A stretch of DNA of 64,000 nucleotides from Formosa haliotis (GTDB lineage: Bacteria > Bacteroidota > Bacteroidia > Flavobacteriales > Flavobacteriaceae): assembly GCF_001685485.1 (NCBI RefSeq), contig NZ_BDEL01000001.1, positions 1 to 64,000 of the forward strand, given 5' to 3'. Both the position numbers and the translations under genes were made by a program. Below are positions 17,810 to 27,060 of the stretch, piece after piece. The number at the start of each line of letters is the position of its first letter. Position 1 is the first letter of the stretch. The notes beneath the pieces were generated by a model. That model saw only the letters and a program-made list of their open reading frames with translations. It was not told the origin of the DNA and did no database searches.

Positions 17810-18763
17810 TTGAACGAAATAATTATAGAACTTGAAGAGATAACTCCTAAGGAGTTTTTTGGAGCACAAAACGTAAATATTGAACTACTTAAAAAATATT
17901 TTCCCAAATTAAAAATTGTTGCTCGCGGAAATAAAATTAAAGCCTATGGCGAAGAAGATCTCTTAGAAGAGTTCGACAGGCGATTAACCATGTTGCTAAA
18001 TCACTTCGGAAAATATAATAAGCTAGACGAAAATACGATTGAGCGCGTGCTAACTAGTCAGAGTAGCGACGATTATACCACTTCTAAGCAAAGTGGCGAA
18101 GTTATTGTTCATGGGGTAAACGGAAAGTTGATTCGCGCCCAAACGGCCAACCAAAGAAAATTGGTTGAAAGTATGAGGAAAAACGATATGGTTTTTGCCA
18201 TTGGTCCGGCAGGTACGGGTAAAACTTATACTGGGGTTGCTTTAGCGGTACAGGCTTTGAAAAACAAAGAAGTTAAACGTATTATTTTAACGCGACCAGC
18301 TGTAGAAGCTGGAGAAAATTTAGGGTTTTTGCCAGGTGATTTAAAGGAAAAATTAGATCCGTATATGCAACCACTTTACGATGCCTTACGGGATATGATT
18401 GCTCCTGAAAAATTAGCTTTGTATATAGAAAACGGAACCATTCAAATAGCTCCTTTGGCCTTTATGCGTGGTCGTACTCTTGATAATGCTTTTGTTATTT
18501 TAGATGAAGGTCAAAACACAACACATGCCCAAATGAAGATGTTTTTAACACGTATGGGTAAAAATGCTAAATTCTTACTTACGGGAGACCCTGGTCAAGT
18601 AGATTTACCAAGACGTACTACATCTGGATTAAAGGAAGCCTTGTTAATATTAAGAAATGTAGAGGGAGTTGGCATGATTTATTTAGACGATAAAGATGTT
18701 ATTCGCCATAAATTGGTTAAAAAGGTGATAGAAGCTTATAAAAGTATAGAAAATCAAGAGTAG
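17810..18763 (+). CDS. PhoH-family ATPase
   Basis: A 317-residue PhoH-like P-loop protein. An N-terminal KH-like region (residues 1-80) is followed by Walker A GPAGTGKT at residues 132-139 and Walker B AFVILDEGQN near residue 230. Family blocks LTRPAVEAGENLGFLPGDL and KFLLTGDPGQVDLPR are intact. PhoH proteins are linked to RNA handling and stress, with the precise activity still debated. The start is TTG at 17810-17812 (MNEIIIELEEITPKEFFG), which fits flavobacterial homologues beginning MNE. No in-frame ATG lies upstream of the conserved block. A strong terminator follows. Confidence 0.93.
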   Translation: MNEIIIELEEITPKEFFGAQNVNIELLKKYFPKLKIVARGNKIKAYGEEDLLEEFDRRLTMLLNHFGKYNKLDENTIERVLTSQSSDDYTTSKQSGEVIVHGVNGKLIRAQTANQRKLVESMRKNDMVFAIGPAGTGKTYTGVALAVQALKNKEVKRIILTRPAVEAGENLGFLPGDLKEKLDPYMQPLYDALRDMIAPEKLALYIENGTIQIAPLAFMRGRTLDNAFVILDEGQNTTHAQMKMFLTRMGKNAKFLLTGDPGQVDLPRRTTSGLKEALLILRNVEGVGMIYLDDKDVIRHKLVKKVIEAYKSIENQE

Positions 18764-18789
18764 ATATAGTTTGATTTTTTAGATATAAT

Positions 18790-18823
18790 ACACATGAGGT
18801 TTTATAATCTCATGTGTTTTTTA
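18790..18823 (+). terminator. Terminator downstream of phoH
   Basis: Stem ACACATGAG with CTCATGTGT around a 10-base AT-rich loop, followed by a T-run. It lies about 27 bases past the phoH stop. Confidence 0.85.
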
Positions 18824-18844
18824 TAGCTTTTAAAAGCTATAAAA
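18817..18844. terminator. Perfect 28-base palindrome, second (two-way) terminator
   Basis: T5, then ATAGCTTTT paired with AAAAGCTAT, then A5, directly after the phoH terminator. With T-runs on both strands it could stop minus-strand transcripts arriving from the small ORFs at 18.9-19.2 kb. Confidence 0.65.
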
Positions 18845-18887
18845 AAATTTAGTTTTTCGAGATCGATTTTCTGTCTTTAATAACCTA

Positions 18888-19034
18888 CTAAGAAAACCCA
18901 GCGATTATTATTAGGGCAGCAATTATACTCGTTATATTTTCATGTTCTTTTTCAATAATAAGGCAAGAAACAACAATCCATAAACAGACAGAAGAAACGA
19001 TCTTTATAATTAAGAAGCGAGAAAGGTTTTTTAT
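18888..19034 (-). CDS. Possible small two-helix membrane protein (no standard start)
   Basis: The frame IKNLSRFLIIKIVSSVCLWIVVSCLIIEKEHENITSIIAALIIIAGFS is open between two stops on the minus strand and has two clear membrane helices joined by a charged loop. The first codon of the frame is ATA at 19034. There is no ATG, GTG or TTG before the first helix. Given the single-base errors elsewhere, ATA could be a misread ATG, or the frame may be entered from upstream by a lost base. It lies 24 bases after the 40-residue ORF on the same strand. The function is unknown and its existence is only plausible. Confidence 0.3.
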   Translation of the reverse strand: MKNLSRFLIIKIVSSVCLWIVVSCLIIEKEHENITSIIAALIIIAGFS

Positions 19035-19058
19035 TTAAATAGAATTTCTGTTGAATGT

Positions 19059-19181
19059 TTATAATCCTAGTAAACCAGCTTTAAAATGGTCCCAATCAGA
19101 AAGTATTAGTGTTGTTAAAATAAATGAGATAAGCATGATCACTATACTGTAAACCTCTTTTCTTGTTAATTCTCTTTTCAT
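19059..19181 (-). CDS. Small single-helix membrane protein (40 residues)
   Basis: ATG at 19179-19181 opens MKRELTRKEVYSIVIMLISF, continuing ILTTLILSDWDHFKAGLLGL to a stop at 19059-19061. A basic N-terminus, one strong membrane helix (residues 11-28) and the ending SDWDHFKAGLLG look like the short membrane proteins annotated as hypothetical in many flavobacteria. I recognise the style but not a named family. It was found by reading the strand directly. The amphipathic pattern supports a real gene, though proof needs homologues. Confidence 0.5.
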   Translation of the reverse strand: MKRELTRKEVYSIVIMLISFILTTLILSDWDHFKAGLLGL

Positions 19182-19431
19182 ATTATAAGTTAGTTATTTA
19201 CCCTTCGTATGGATTTCATCGGCAAAAACTTAAATCTAAAGAAATACCTGCCTGAATAGAATTTAAAAGTAAGAAATTTTTCTAATCAATCTAGTTATAC
19301 TTATTGTTTTTAGAATTCCATTACTTAAAATGTCTTTTTATTTGTTTTAAAAAAGTGAAATGAAGTATCTTTAGCGCAGCCAAACTAAGAATATGAAATA
19401 ATGCCAATACGGTATTAGAAAATTAACCTTT

Positions 19432-19947
19432 ATGAAAACTCCCAGTGTTTCATGCGTAGCTTTTATGCTGCTAACCCTCTTTTTGCTAGTAAGTTGTGTT
19501 GATGGAACTAAAAAAGAAAGTGAATCAGAATTTGTTCACCCTCAAGTGTTAAGAGAAAAGCCAAGCCGATCACCATCGAAAGGAATTGGCCCTATAAAAG
19601 AAATTGAATTAGCAGATTCTCTAGACCCAGAAAAGGTTAAAAAAGGCAAATTGCTTTTCCAAATGAAATGTGCTTCCTGTCATAAATTAACCGATCAACG
19701 TCTTGTGGGCCCAGGTTGGGAAGGTATAACCAATACTAGACAACCAGAGTGGATCATGAATATGATTACCAATACCGAAGAAATGCTGGAAAAAGATAGA
19801 TTAGCAAAAATTCAACTTGAAGAATGTGTTACACGCATGCCTAATCAAAATGTTACCATTGAAGAGGCAAGATCTATTCTTGAGTTTATGAGACAAAACG
19901 ATTTAGATCAAGTCAATAAAAAAGATGGTGCACTTCAAGAAAAATAA
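19432..19947 (+). CDS. Cytochrome c domain lipoprotein
   Basis: A 171-residue lipoprotein (lipobox LVSC near residue 22) with a single class I cytochrome c domain from about residue 68. Haem is attached at CASCH, and an axial Met is expected in the segment CVTRMPNQNVTIEEARSILEFM. The spacing VGPGWEGITNTRQPEWIMNMI is typical of small electron-shuttle cytochromes in Bacteroidota. It probably sits in the periplasmic leaflet or outer membrane and passes electrons between respiratory enzymes, but the partner is unknown. A 2H phosphoesterase gene follows after 24 bases on the same strand. Confidence 0.85.
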   Translation: MKTPSVSCVAFMLLTLFLLVSCVDGTKKESESEFVHPQVLREKPSRSPSKGIGPIKEIELADSLDPEKVKKGKLLFQMKCASCHKLTDQRLVGPGWEGITNTRQPEWIMNMITNTEEMLEKDRLAKIQLEECVTRMPNQNVTIEEARSILEFMRQNDLDQVNKKDGALQEK

Positions 19948-19971
19948 TTTAAAGGAAGGTTGACGGTTTAA

Positions 19972-20655
19972 ATGGAATTAAAAGCACAATATAATGCCAT
20001 GTATTATGAAGCTATTCTGCAAATAAAACAAGATGCCTATGTTGTTGATGATCTTTTGCACTCCCAACACGATAAGCGTTTAGGAATTACGTTATTAATC
20101 CGACCACCGGAAGCTGTAAAGCAACAAATTCAAAAATTTTTATCAGAAATAAAAGCAGTAGATGCCAATCAATATTATTACCCAAATTCCGATATTCATA
20201 TTACCGTACTGTCAATAATATCGTGTTATAACGGATTTCAATTAGATCAGATTTCTGTAGAAGATTATATCCAAGTTATTGAAACAAGCCTGAAGGATAT
20301 GCCTGCATTTCGTATTCAATTTAAAGGTATTACAGCATCGCCTTCTTGTGTAATGATTCAAGGGTTTTTAGAAACAGATACCCTTAACCTAATTCGAGAT
20401 CGCCTCAGATTTCATTTTAAAAACACTGCTCTAGAGCAGTCTATAGATATTCGGTATGCCGTACAAACGGCTCACTCAACTGTAGTGCGTTTTACGAATA
20501 CCTTGCAACACAAAAATGAATTTTTAAATGTTATAGAAGCGTATAGACATTTTGATTTTGGTAGTTTTAAAGTACAGGGTTTAGAACTCGTGTATAACGA
20601 TTGGTATCAGCGGGAAGACCGTGTAAAATGTTTGCACCGGTTTAATTTGGAATAA
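19972..20655 (+). CDS. 2H phosphoesterase (LigT/2'-5' RNA ligase-like)
   Basis: A 227-residue protein with the two HxTx/HxSx motifs that define 2H phosphoesterases: DIHITVLSI near residue 83 and AHSTVVRF near residue 165. Members hydrolyse 2',3'-cyclic or 2'-5' phosphodiester bonds in small RNAs or nucleotides. The natural substrate here is not predictable. The opening MELKAQYNAMYYEAI is not part of the core fold, and the ATG at 19972 is the first available after the cytochrome gene. No other RNA-repair gene lies nearby. Confidence 0.8.
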   Translation: MELKAQYNAMYYEAILQIKQDAYVVDDLLHSQHDKRLGITLLIRPPEAVKQQIQKFLSEIKAVDANQYYYPNSDIHITVLSIISCYNGFQLDQISVEDYIQVIETSLKDMPAFRIQFKGITASPSCVMIQGFLETDTLNLIRDRLRFHFKNTALEQSIDIRYAVQTAHSTVVRFTNTLQHKNEFLNVIEAYRHFDFGSFKVQGLELVYNDWYQREDRVKCLHRFNLE

Positions 20656-20775
20656 AAATATTTTCTCAATTTAAATATCCAATAAAGCATTTTGTGAATT
20701 ATTGTTTACTTTTACCCTTTATTTATATTACTAATTAAAGCATCATCATGTTGTAAAGATGCAATTTTTCAAACC

Positions 20776-21723
20776 ATGACAATTACAGATACTAATTTCA
20801 ATTTTCCAGGACAACAAAGTGTTTATAAAGGAAAAGTTAGAGCCGTTTATACAATTAATGACGATTTATTGGTAATGATTGCCACAGATCGATTAAGTGC
20901 CTTCGATGTTGTAATGCCAAAAGGAATTCCTTATAAAGGTCAGATTTTAAATCAGATTGCTACAAAATTTATGGCGCAAACAGAAGATTTGGTTCCAAAT
21001 TGGTTGATTGCTACGCCAGACCCTAATGTTGCAGTTGGTCATTTATGCGAGCCTTTTAAAGTAGAAATGGTAATTCGTGGTTATATGTCTGGACATGCAG
21101 CACGAGAATACAAAGCTGGTAAACGATTACTTTGTGGTGTGGCCATGCCAGAAGGGATGAAAGAAAACGATAAGTTTCCAGAGCCCATAATTACACCTGC
21201 AACGAAAGCCGAAATGGGAGACCATGACGAGGATATTTCTAGGGAAGATATTATTAAAAAGGGAATTGTTTCTGAAGAAGATTATCTAATTCTTGAAGAT
21301 TATACGCGAAAATTATTTGCTCGTGGAACTGAAATTGCAGCAGAACGAGGATTGATTTTAGTCGATACAAAATATGAATTTGGTAAAACGAAAGATGGAA
21401 AAATAGTATTGATTGATGAGATCCACACCCCGGATTCTTCTCGATATTTTTATAAAGACGGTTACCAAGAGCGTCAAGAAAAAGGAGAGCCACAAAAGCA
21501 ATTATCTAAAGAATTTGTTCGTCAGTGGTTAATATCTCATGGATTTCAAGGTTTAGAAGGCCAAGAATTACCAGTTATGAGCGATGAATATATTGACACG
21601 GTTAGTGAGCGCTATATAGAATTATATGAAAATATTATGGGCGAACCATTTGTAAAGGCAGATGTTTCAAACATTGAAGACCGTATTAAAACAAATGTAG
21701 AAGCGTATTTAGCGTCTGTTTAA
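20776..21723 (+). CDS. purC: Phosphoribosylaminoimidazole-succinocarboxamide synthase
   Basis: A 315-residue SAICAR synthase, the purine pathway step joining CAIR and aspartate. Visible motifs are [11 protein letters not shown] (ATP binding), [36 protein letters not shown] segments, and the signature [14 protein letters not shown]. The longer Bacteroidota form (about 315 against 240 residues in enterobacteria) is normal. It converges on, and overlaps by 15 bases, the DUF1624 gene on the other strand. Confidence 0.97.
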   Translation: MTITDTNFNFPGQQSVYKGKVRAVYTINDDLLVMIATDRLSAFDVVMPKGIPYKGQILNQIATKFMAQTEDLVPNWLIATPDPNVAVGHLCEPFKVEMVIRGYMSGHAAREYKAGKRLLCGVAMPEGMKENDKFPEPIITPATKAEMGDHDEDISREDIIKKGIVSEEDYLILEDYTRKLFARGTEIAAERGLILVDTKYEFGKTKDGKIVLIDEIHTPDSSRYFYKDGYQERQEKGEPQKQLSKEFVRQWLISHGFQGLEGQELPVMSDEYIDTVSERYIELYENIMGEPFVKADVSNIEDRIKTNVEAYLASV

Positions 21724-22862
21724 TCGCGATTTAATACCAGTATTTCCTATAAAATTTAAAGCCTTTCTAGTAGCATCATACAGGAAGGCTTTTGTTTTTT
21801 CTTCAAGCAGTACAATAACACACACGCTAATCATAAAAAACAGAGCACCAATTATTGCCGTCCACGGTTCTAAAGCCTTATTGTAATAGGCGTAGAGCCC
21901 GATACCGGTAAAACTGCCATACAGTATTATAAAATGTACCACATAAATAGAAAGGGTGTTGTTTCCTATTTTTGAAATTACCTTGTGTTTTAAATAGGAT
22001 TCTAAAGCATAAAACACGCCAAAGGTTATACCTACTGCTCCTAATCTAGAAAATAAGTAATTGTAATCTGCAGCCCGTTGTAAGAGCTGAATGTTCGTGA
22101 TTTCACTAAGCATGCTTAGGGTAGGCGATGATAAAAATTGAAGAAAAAAGCCTCCTATTAAAAACGAACCAATCGCAATTTGTTTAAAATTGGTTTTAGC
22201 TTGGTATTTAAAAAAATGTTACCTAAAACAGCACCGTACGCGACATAACCAAACCAAGGAAAAATTGTAAATACAGATCCGTTTTCTTTAGTGAGATAGT
22301 TTACAAATACATCTGGAATTTGAGGTAATGTTAAATTTCTATATAGCGGTTCCGATATAAATATAAGCGTTCCTACTACAGTCAAAACTATAGATAATAA
22401 AGTGGTTTTTGATTTTAAAACGTAAAATAATCCGGTTAAAAGTAAAAGGGAGACACCTATAATTTGAAGCACATCTATAATTAAAAAGTAACTATTAAAA
22501 TGCCCGTTTAACCAATGAAAAAATGGAATTCTTAAGGCATAGCCTATTACAATTAAGGAGAGACCTCGTTTTAAACTTTTGTGTATTCTAAACGATGCTT
22601 TACCTTTTGCTTGGGCGGTTTGTAAAATATACATGATCACCAAGCCCGTTATTGTAAAAAATAAAGGGGCAGTATTTCCTCTTAGTTCAGACCAAATATT
22701 AAACGCAGTATACGCCGTAGATTTATAAACAGGGTTCAGTAAACCATCAATAAAATGCCCTTGAAGCATCATTAAAATAGCAAAGGCCCTTACGGCATCT
22801 AGAAAGTATAATCTATTGTTTTTCAAAAGAGATGTAATAAAACAGGTGTAAAAGTACAACAA
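21709..22862 (-). CDS. DUF1624/heparan-glucosaminide acetyltransferase-like membrane protein (one frameshift)
   Basis: A multi-pass acyltransferase-3-like protein of about 384 residues. The N-terminal part shows [26 protein letters not shown] with the conserved His after helix 1, and [22 protein letters not shown], both typical of DUF1624. The frame breaks near 22205. One extra T in a seven-T run restores [22 protein letters not shown] and joins the two halves. The C-terminal half ends with further helices. It likely moves an acyl group across the membrane onto a sugar or glycan, with substrate unknown. The start at 22862 is the first ATG. A shorter start cannot be excluded. Confidence 0.8.
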
Positions 22863-23015
22863 TTTTATATTTCTTATTTCTAGACCATAAATTTTACAGG
22901 AGTTAGGTGGTGTGAAAAAGAAATTAATCGATTTGATTAAAAAGGATAGGGTTTTGAATATATACGCTAAAGGTTTAATATTGAAATGGAATATATTTAA
23001 CCCGTTGTATAGCTT

Positions 23016-24395
23016 ATGAAACTATTAGATCATTTTATTTCTGAATTTGCCTCCTTTGTATGGGGATTACCCTTATTAATACTATTAATAGGAGGTGGAT
23101 TATATCTGTTGATTTATTCAAGATTTCTACCATTTCGCTTCTTATGGCATGCCATTCAAGTTTTACGAGGAACCTACGACAACCCCAACGATCCGGGAGA
23201 AATCTCACATTTTCAAGCCCTCACAACAGCGCTTTCAGCTACAGTAGGAATGGGGAATATTGCAGGTGTAGCCGTAGCTATAGCCATTGGCGGACCAGGA
23301 GCTGTATTTTGGATGTGGGTGAGTGCCATTATTGGGATGGCCACTAAATTTTTCACCTCGGCATTAGCGATTATGTACCGTGGGAAAGATAGTGAAGGTA
23401 AATTACAAGGAGGGCCCATGTATTTTATAACAGAAGGTTTGGGTAAAACCTGGAAACCACTAGCAGTAATGTTTAGTGTTTGCGGTTTGGTTGGTGCTTT
23501 ACCCATTTTTAATGTAAATCAATTAACACAGGCTATAAACGATATTTTGTTGGTGCCCAACCATGTTGAGGTTAGTTTAACCTCTAACCTTATTATAGGT
23601 CTGGTTTTAGTCTCGATTACAAGCCTGGTAATTTTAGGCGGCTTAGATAGAATTAGTAAAACAGCATCAAAATTGGTTCCCGCTATGGTTGGACTATATT
23701 TTGTATTGGTTTTGTTTATTCTCGCTGTTAATATAGAAGAAGTGCCTAAATATTTCGGAATGATTTTTTCAAATGCATTTACAGCACAAAATTTTAAAGG
23801 CGATACCTTTTTGGGAGGCGCTTTAGGAGGTTTAATTCTATTAGGAATTCGTAGAGCTGCATTTTCTAACGAAGCAGGAATTGGAACGGCCCCTATGGCT
23901 CATGGCGCTGCAAAAACAGCCGAGCCTATTCGTGAAGGTTTAGTAGCTATGTTAGGTCCAGCTATAGATACTTTATTAGTTTGTACTCTTACCGCGCTGG
24001 CCATTTTAGTTACTGGAGTATGGCAAACCTCTGATGCGAATGGCGTGAGTTTAACGGCAACGGCTTTTGGACATGCCATGCCAGTCTTGGGAAAGTATTT
24101 ATTGCTGATTTGTATTTTTGTGTTTAGCATATCGTCTCTATTTTCTTATTCTTATTACGGTACAAAATGTATGTCCTTTCTTTTTGGGGCAGACAAAAAA
24201 CACCTTTATAATTACATCTATATAGCAAGTATTATTTTAGGAGCGACCACTTCCTTAAGTATGATGATAAATTTAATTGACGGTTTTTTCGCGTTAATGG
24301 CAATTCCTACCATGGTGTCTACCTTAATTATGGCACCTCGAGTAATGGCACGGGTTAAAACATATTTTTTAACACTAAAGAATAATAACGTATGA
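23016..24395 (+). CDS. AGCS-family sodium/alanine symporter
   Basis: A 459-residue multi-helix carrier with the family signatures ATVGMGNIAGVAVAIAIGGP, FFTSALAIMYRGKDSEGKLQGGP and RRAAFSNEAGIGTAPMAHG. These proteins import alanine or glycine with sodium. The gene overlaps the following glucosidase by 4 bases (ATGA), so the two are translationally coupled, an odd pairing that could mean the carrier moves another solute here. The usual size is 450-480 residues. Confidence 0.9.
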   Translation: MKLLDHFISEFASFVWGLPLLILLIGGGLYLLIYSRFLPFRFLWHAIQVLRGTYDNPNDPGEISHFQALTTALSATVGMGNIAGVAVAIAIGGPGAVFWMWVSAIIGMATKFFTSALAIMYRGKDSEGKLQGGPMYFITEGLGKTWKPLAVMFSVCGLVGALPIFNVNQLTQAINDILLVPNHVEVSLTSNLIIGLVLVSITSLVILGGLDRISKTASKLVPAMVGLYFVLVLFILAVNIEEVPKYFGMIFSNAFTAQNFKGDTFLGGALGGLILLGIRRAAFSNEAGIGTAPMAHGAAKTAEPIREGLVAMLGPAIDTLLVCTLTALAILVTGVWQTSDANGVSLTATAFGHAMPVLGKYLLLICIFVFSISSLFSYSYYGTKCMSFLFGADKKHLYNYIYIASIILGATTSLSMMINLIDGFFALMAIPTMVSTLIMAPRVMARVKTYFLTLKNNNV

Positions 24396-25762
24396 AATTT
24401 CCAAAGGCATTTATTTGGGGTACTGCAACCTCGGCTTATCAAATAGAAGGGGCTTGGAATACCGATGGGCGTGGACCATCAATTTGGGATGCCTTTTGTC
24501 ACGAACCAAATAATGTTTATAATAATCATACTGGGAATATAGCGTGCGACCATTATAATAAGATGAAACAAGATGTCGCCTTAATGAAAACGATGGGATT
24601 AAAAGCCTATCGGTTTTCTATTTCGTGGTCTCGAATTTTTCCTCAAGGACAGGGAGAAATAAATGAAAAAGGAGTGCAGTTTTATTCAGAATTAATTGAT
24701 GAACTCATACAGAACGATATTGAACCTTGGGTAACTTTATATCATTGGGATTTACCATTAGCCATACACAACGAATTAAATGGTTGGTTAAATAAAGAGG
24801 TCACAGATTTGTTTGTTAAGTATGCTAAACTGTGTTTTGAGCGTTTTGGAAACCGGGTAAAACATTGGATTACATTTAATGAACCTTGGGTTGTTTCTAT
24901 TTTGGGTTACGGACAAGGGGTTTTTGCGCCCGGAAAAATATCTAATTCAGAACCTTATTTGGTAGGGCACCACTTGCTAATTGCCCATGCAAAAACAGTA
25001 AAATTATATCGCAATCTGTTTCAAAAATCTCAACAAGGAAAAATAGGAATTACAAATAATTGCGATTGGCGAGAGCCTTTAACTAATAAAAAAGAAGATA
25101 AAGAAGCTGCTCAACGTGCTTTAGAATTTTTCTTGTCCTGGTTCGCCGATCCCGTCTATTTTGGAAGCTATCCGCAATCTATGGTAGATAGGCTGGGAGC
25201 TAGGCTACCTGAATTTACCATTGAAGAACGCAAGATGCTTAGAGGAAGCTCAGATTTTTTTGGGTTAAATCATTATACAACCATGTTAGCTTCAGAGGCT
25301 AAAGATTTGGAACAAATTTCGGTGTACGGAAATGGTGGTTTATCTGAAGATCAAAATGTGAATTTAACTTTAGATCCGAGTTGGGAACTTACAGCCATGA
25401 AATGGGCCGTTGTGCCATGGGGTTGTAGAAAACTTCTAGAATGGATTTCTAATCGTTACGATTTTCCAGACATCATTATTACAGAAAATGGTTGTGCTTA
25501 CGATGATGTTTTAGAAAATGGCGAAGTTCACGATATAAAACGTATTGCTTTTTTTAAGAATTATCTAGAAGAATGTGCAATTGCAATAAATAATGGCGTG
25601 CAATTAAAAGGATATTTCTGTTGGTCTTTATTAGATAATTTTGAATGGGCTTCTGGCTATAGTAAACGCTTTGGTATACACTATGTGAATTTTGAAACTT
25701 TAGAGCGTACACCAAAAGCATCTTCAAAATGGCTTAAATTATTTCTAGAATCGCAGCCTTAA
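24392..25762 (+). CDS. Glycoside hydrolase family 1 beta-glucosidase
   Basis: A 456-residue GH1 enzyme. The acid/base Glu164 lies in TFNEPW and the nucleophile Glu365 in ITENG. WGTATSAYQIEGAW at the N-terminus and FCWSLLDNFEWASGYSKRFG near the C-terminus form the minus-1 subsite. No signal peptide is visible, so it acts in the cytoplasm on imported beta-glucosides or oligosaccharides such as those from laminarin or cellulose. It overlaps the AGCS symporter by 4 bases and converges on an AraC regulator 29 bases away that may control sugar use. Confidence 0.94.
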   Translation: MKFPKAFIWGTATSAYQIEGAWNTDGRGPSIWDAFCHEPNNVYNNHTGNIACDHYNKMKQDVALMKTMGLKAYRFSISWSRIFPQGQGEINEKGVQFYSELIDELIQNDIEPWVTLYHWDLPLAIHNELNGWLNKEVTDLFVKYAKLCFERFGNRVKHWITFNEPWVVSILGYGQGVFAPGKISNSEPYLVGHHLLIAHAKTVKLYRNLFQKSQQGKIGITNNCDWREPLTNKKEDKEAAQRALEFFLSWFADPVYFGSYPQSMVDRLGARLPEFTIEERKMLRGSSDFFGLNHYTTMLASEAKDLEQISVYGNGGLSEDQNVNLTLDPSWELTAMKWAVVPWGCRKLLEWISNRYDFPDIIITENGCAYDDVLENGEVHDIKRIAFFKNYLEECAIAINNGVQLKGYFCWSLLDNFEWASGYSKRFGIHYVNFETLERTPKASSKWLKLFLESQP

Positions 25763-25791
25763 CACGACTTGATATTTTTCGAAAATAAACT

Positions 25792-26673
25792 TTAGCCGTT
25801 AGATACAAATCGACTAAAACTACGATATTCGTGTCTAAACTCACTAGGCGTAGTGTTTTTGTTTTTCTTAAAAACACGATTAAAGTTTGCAATATTATTG
25901 AAACCACATTTAAACGAGATTTCGCTTACGGTTAAATCTGTTTCAATTAAATATTTTGTTGCGTGGATAATTCTAAAATCGTTAATATAATTAATAAACG
26001 TTTTTCCGGTACGTTTCTTTATAAATCGGTTAAACGAACTCGGACTCATATTAATAAGGTTAGAGATTTCGTTTAGGGAGATTTTGGTATGAAAATTCAT
26101 TTCAACATAATCTTTAATCTTCATAATCTTCTTGCTATTTTCAAATTCTCCAGCCAAATTATCGCTATGCGATAGTAATCTATAGTCTTTTTCTTGAGCT
26201 AAACTTTCTAATAAATCTAATAATTGTGTGTGGTCTGCAATGGTATTTGTGTTTTTTAAAGCCATAATTTTCGATTGTAGCTTTAAGGCGGTTTCTTTCG
26301 AAAATTGTATGCCTTCTTTCGATTTAGATAATAAATCTTTAATTTTTTTAAAAACGCTTGTCGATAAAATTTTATCAGTAAATAACCAATTATGAAATTG
26401 AATGGTAATTTCTTTTATTTCGTTGCTTTTACAACGATGCATTTCCCAACCATGTTCTACGTTCGACCCTATTAAGGTTAATTCTACATCGTCTATCTCT
26501 TCAATATTATCACCAACAATACGTTTTATACCTTTCCCGTTTAGTATAAAATTGAGTTCTAATTCCGGATGAAAATGAATGGGGAAATTAAATTGCTTCT
26601 TTAATCTATTGATGATTAAAAACAATTCATCCTGATTTAATAGCGTTAATTCTCTATGTATATTTTCACACAT
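25792..26673 (-). CDS. AraC-family regulator with cupin sensor domain
   Basis: A 293-residue regulator. The N-terminal cupin part (FPIHFHPELELNFILNGKGIKRIVGD, residues 28-55) should bind a small ligand such as a sugar. The C-terminal AraC domain has two helix-turn-helix units (KISLNEISNLINMSPSSFNRFIKKRTGKTF and LTVSEISFKCGFNNIANFNRVFKK). It is convergent with the symporter-glucosidase pair, a common position for a local carbohydrate regulator, though the target is inferred. A 387-base non-coding stretch separates it from acs. Confidence 0.9.
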   Translation of the reverse strand: MCENIHRELTLLNQDELFLIINRLKKQFNFPIHFHPELELNFILNGKGIKRIVGDNIEEIDDVELTLIGSNVEHGWEMHRCKSNEIKEITIQFHNWLFTDKILSTSVFKKIKDLLSKSKEGIQFSKETALKLQSKIMALKNTNTIADHTQLLDLLESLAQEKDYRLLSHSDNLAGEFENSKKIMKIKDYVEMNFHTKISLNEISNLINMSPSSFNRFIKKRTGKTFINYINDFRIIHATKYLIETDLTVSEISFKCGFNNIANFNRVFKKNKNTTPSEFRHEYRSFSRFVSNG

Positions 26674-27060
26674 GATAGTTAATTTGTTTGGTTAGACGAA
26701 ACGATTTGTAATAAAGAGGATTTAAACTCGGTATTACATTGTGATTATTACAATATACAATAATATTTGTAGTTTAAGTATGTTGTTTTAGGTAAATTCG
26801 TAATGTTAGTGTTAAAAAAATAAGGTATTTTAAATATTTGTCAATTTTATAATATGGTGTGTGGAATTATCTAGGTTTCGGTTGAATATGGGGTAGTCAA
26901 ATATTACGAATAAGGCTTTAAAGTTGTTAATATGTAAATTCATTATTATTTAGCGATATTTTTATGTTATCAGTAGAAAAAATGCTAATAATGCGATTAG
27001 TTTTTATATTTTAGGAGAGCACTAACTAAAATGTATTAAAAATTAAAACCATAGTATCGC
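26674..27060. other. Intergenic region between the AraC regulator and acs
   Basis: A 387-base AT-rich divergent gap. It must hold the promoters of both genes. I see no exact TTG-N17-19-TAnnTTTG match, no structured RNA and no [15 protein letters not shown] ORF. A weak ATATTTTAGGAG stretch near 27007-27017 precedes acs. Confidence 0.5.
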
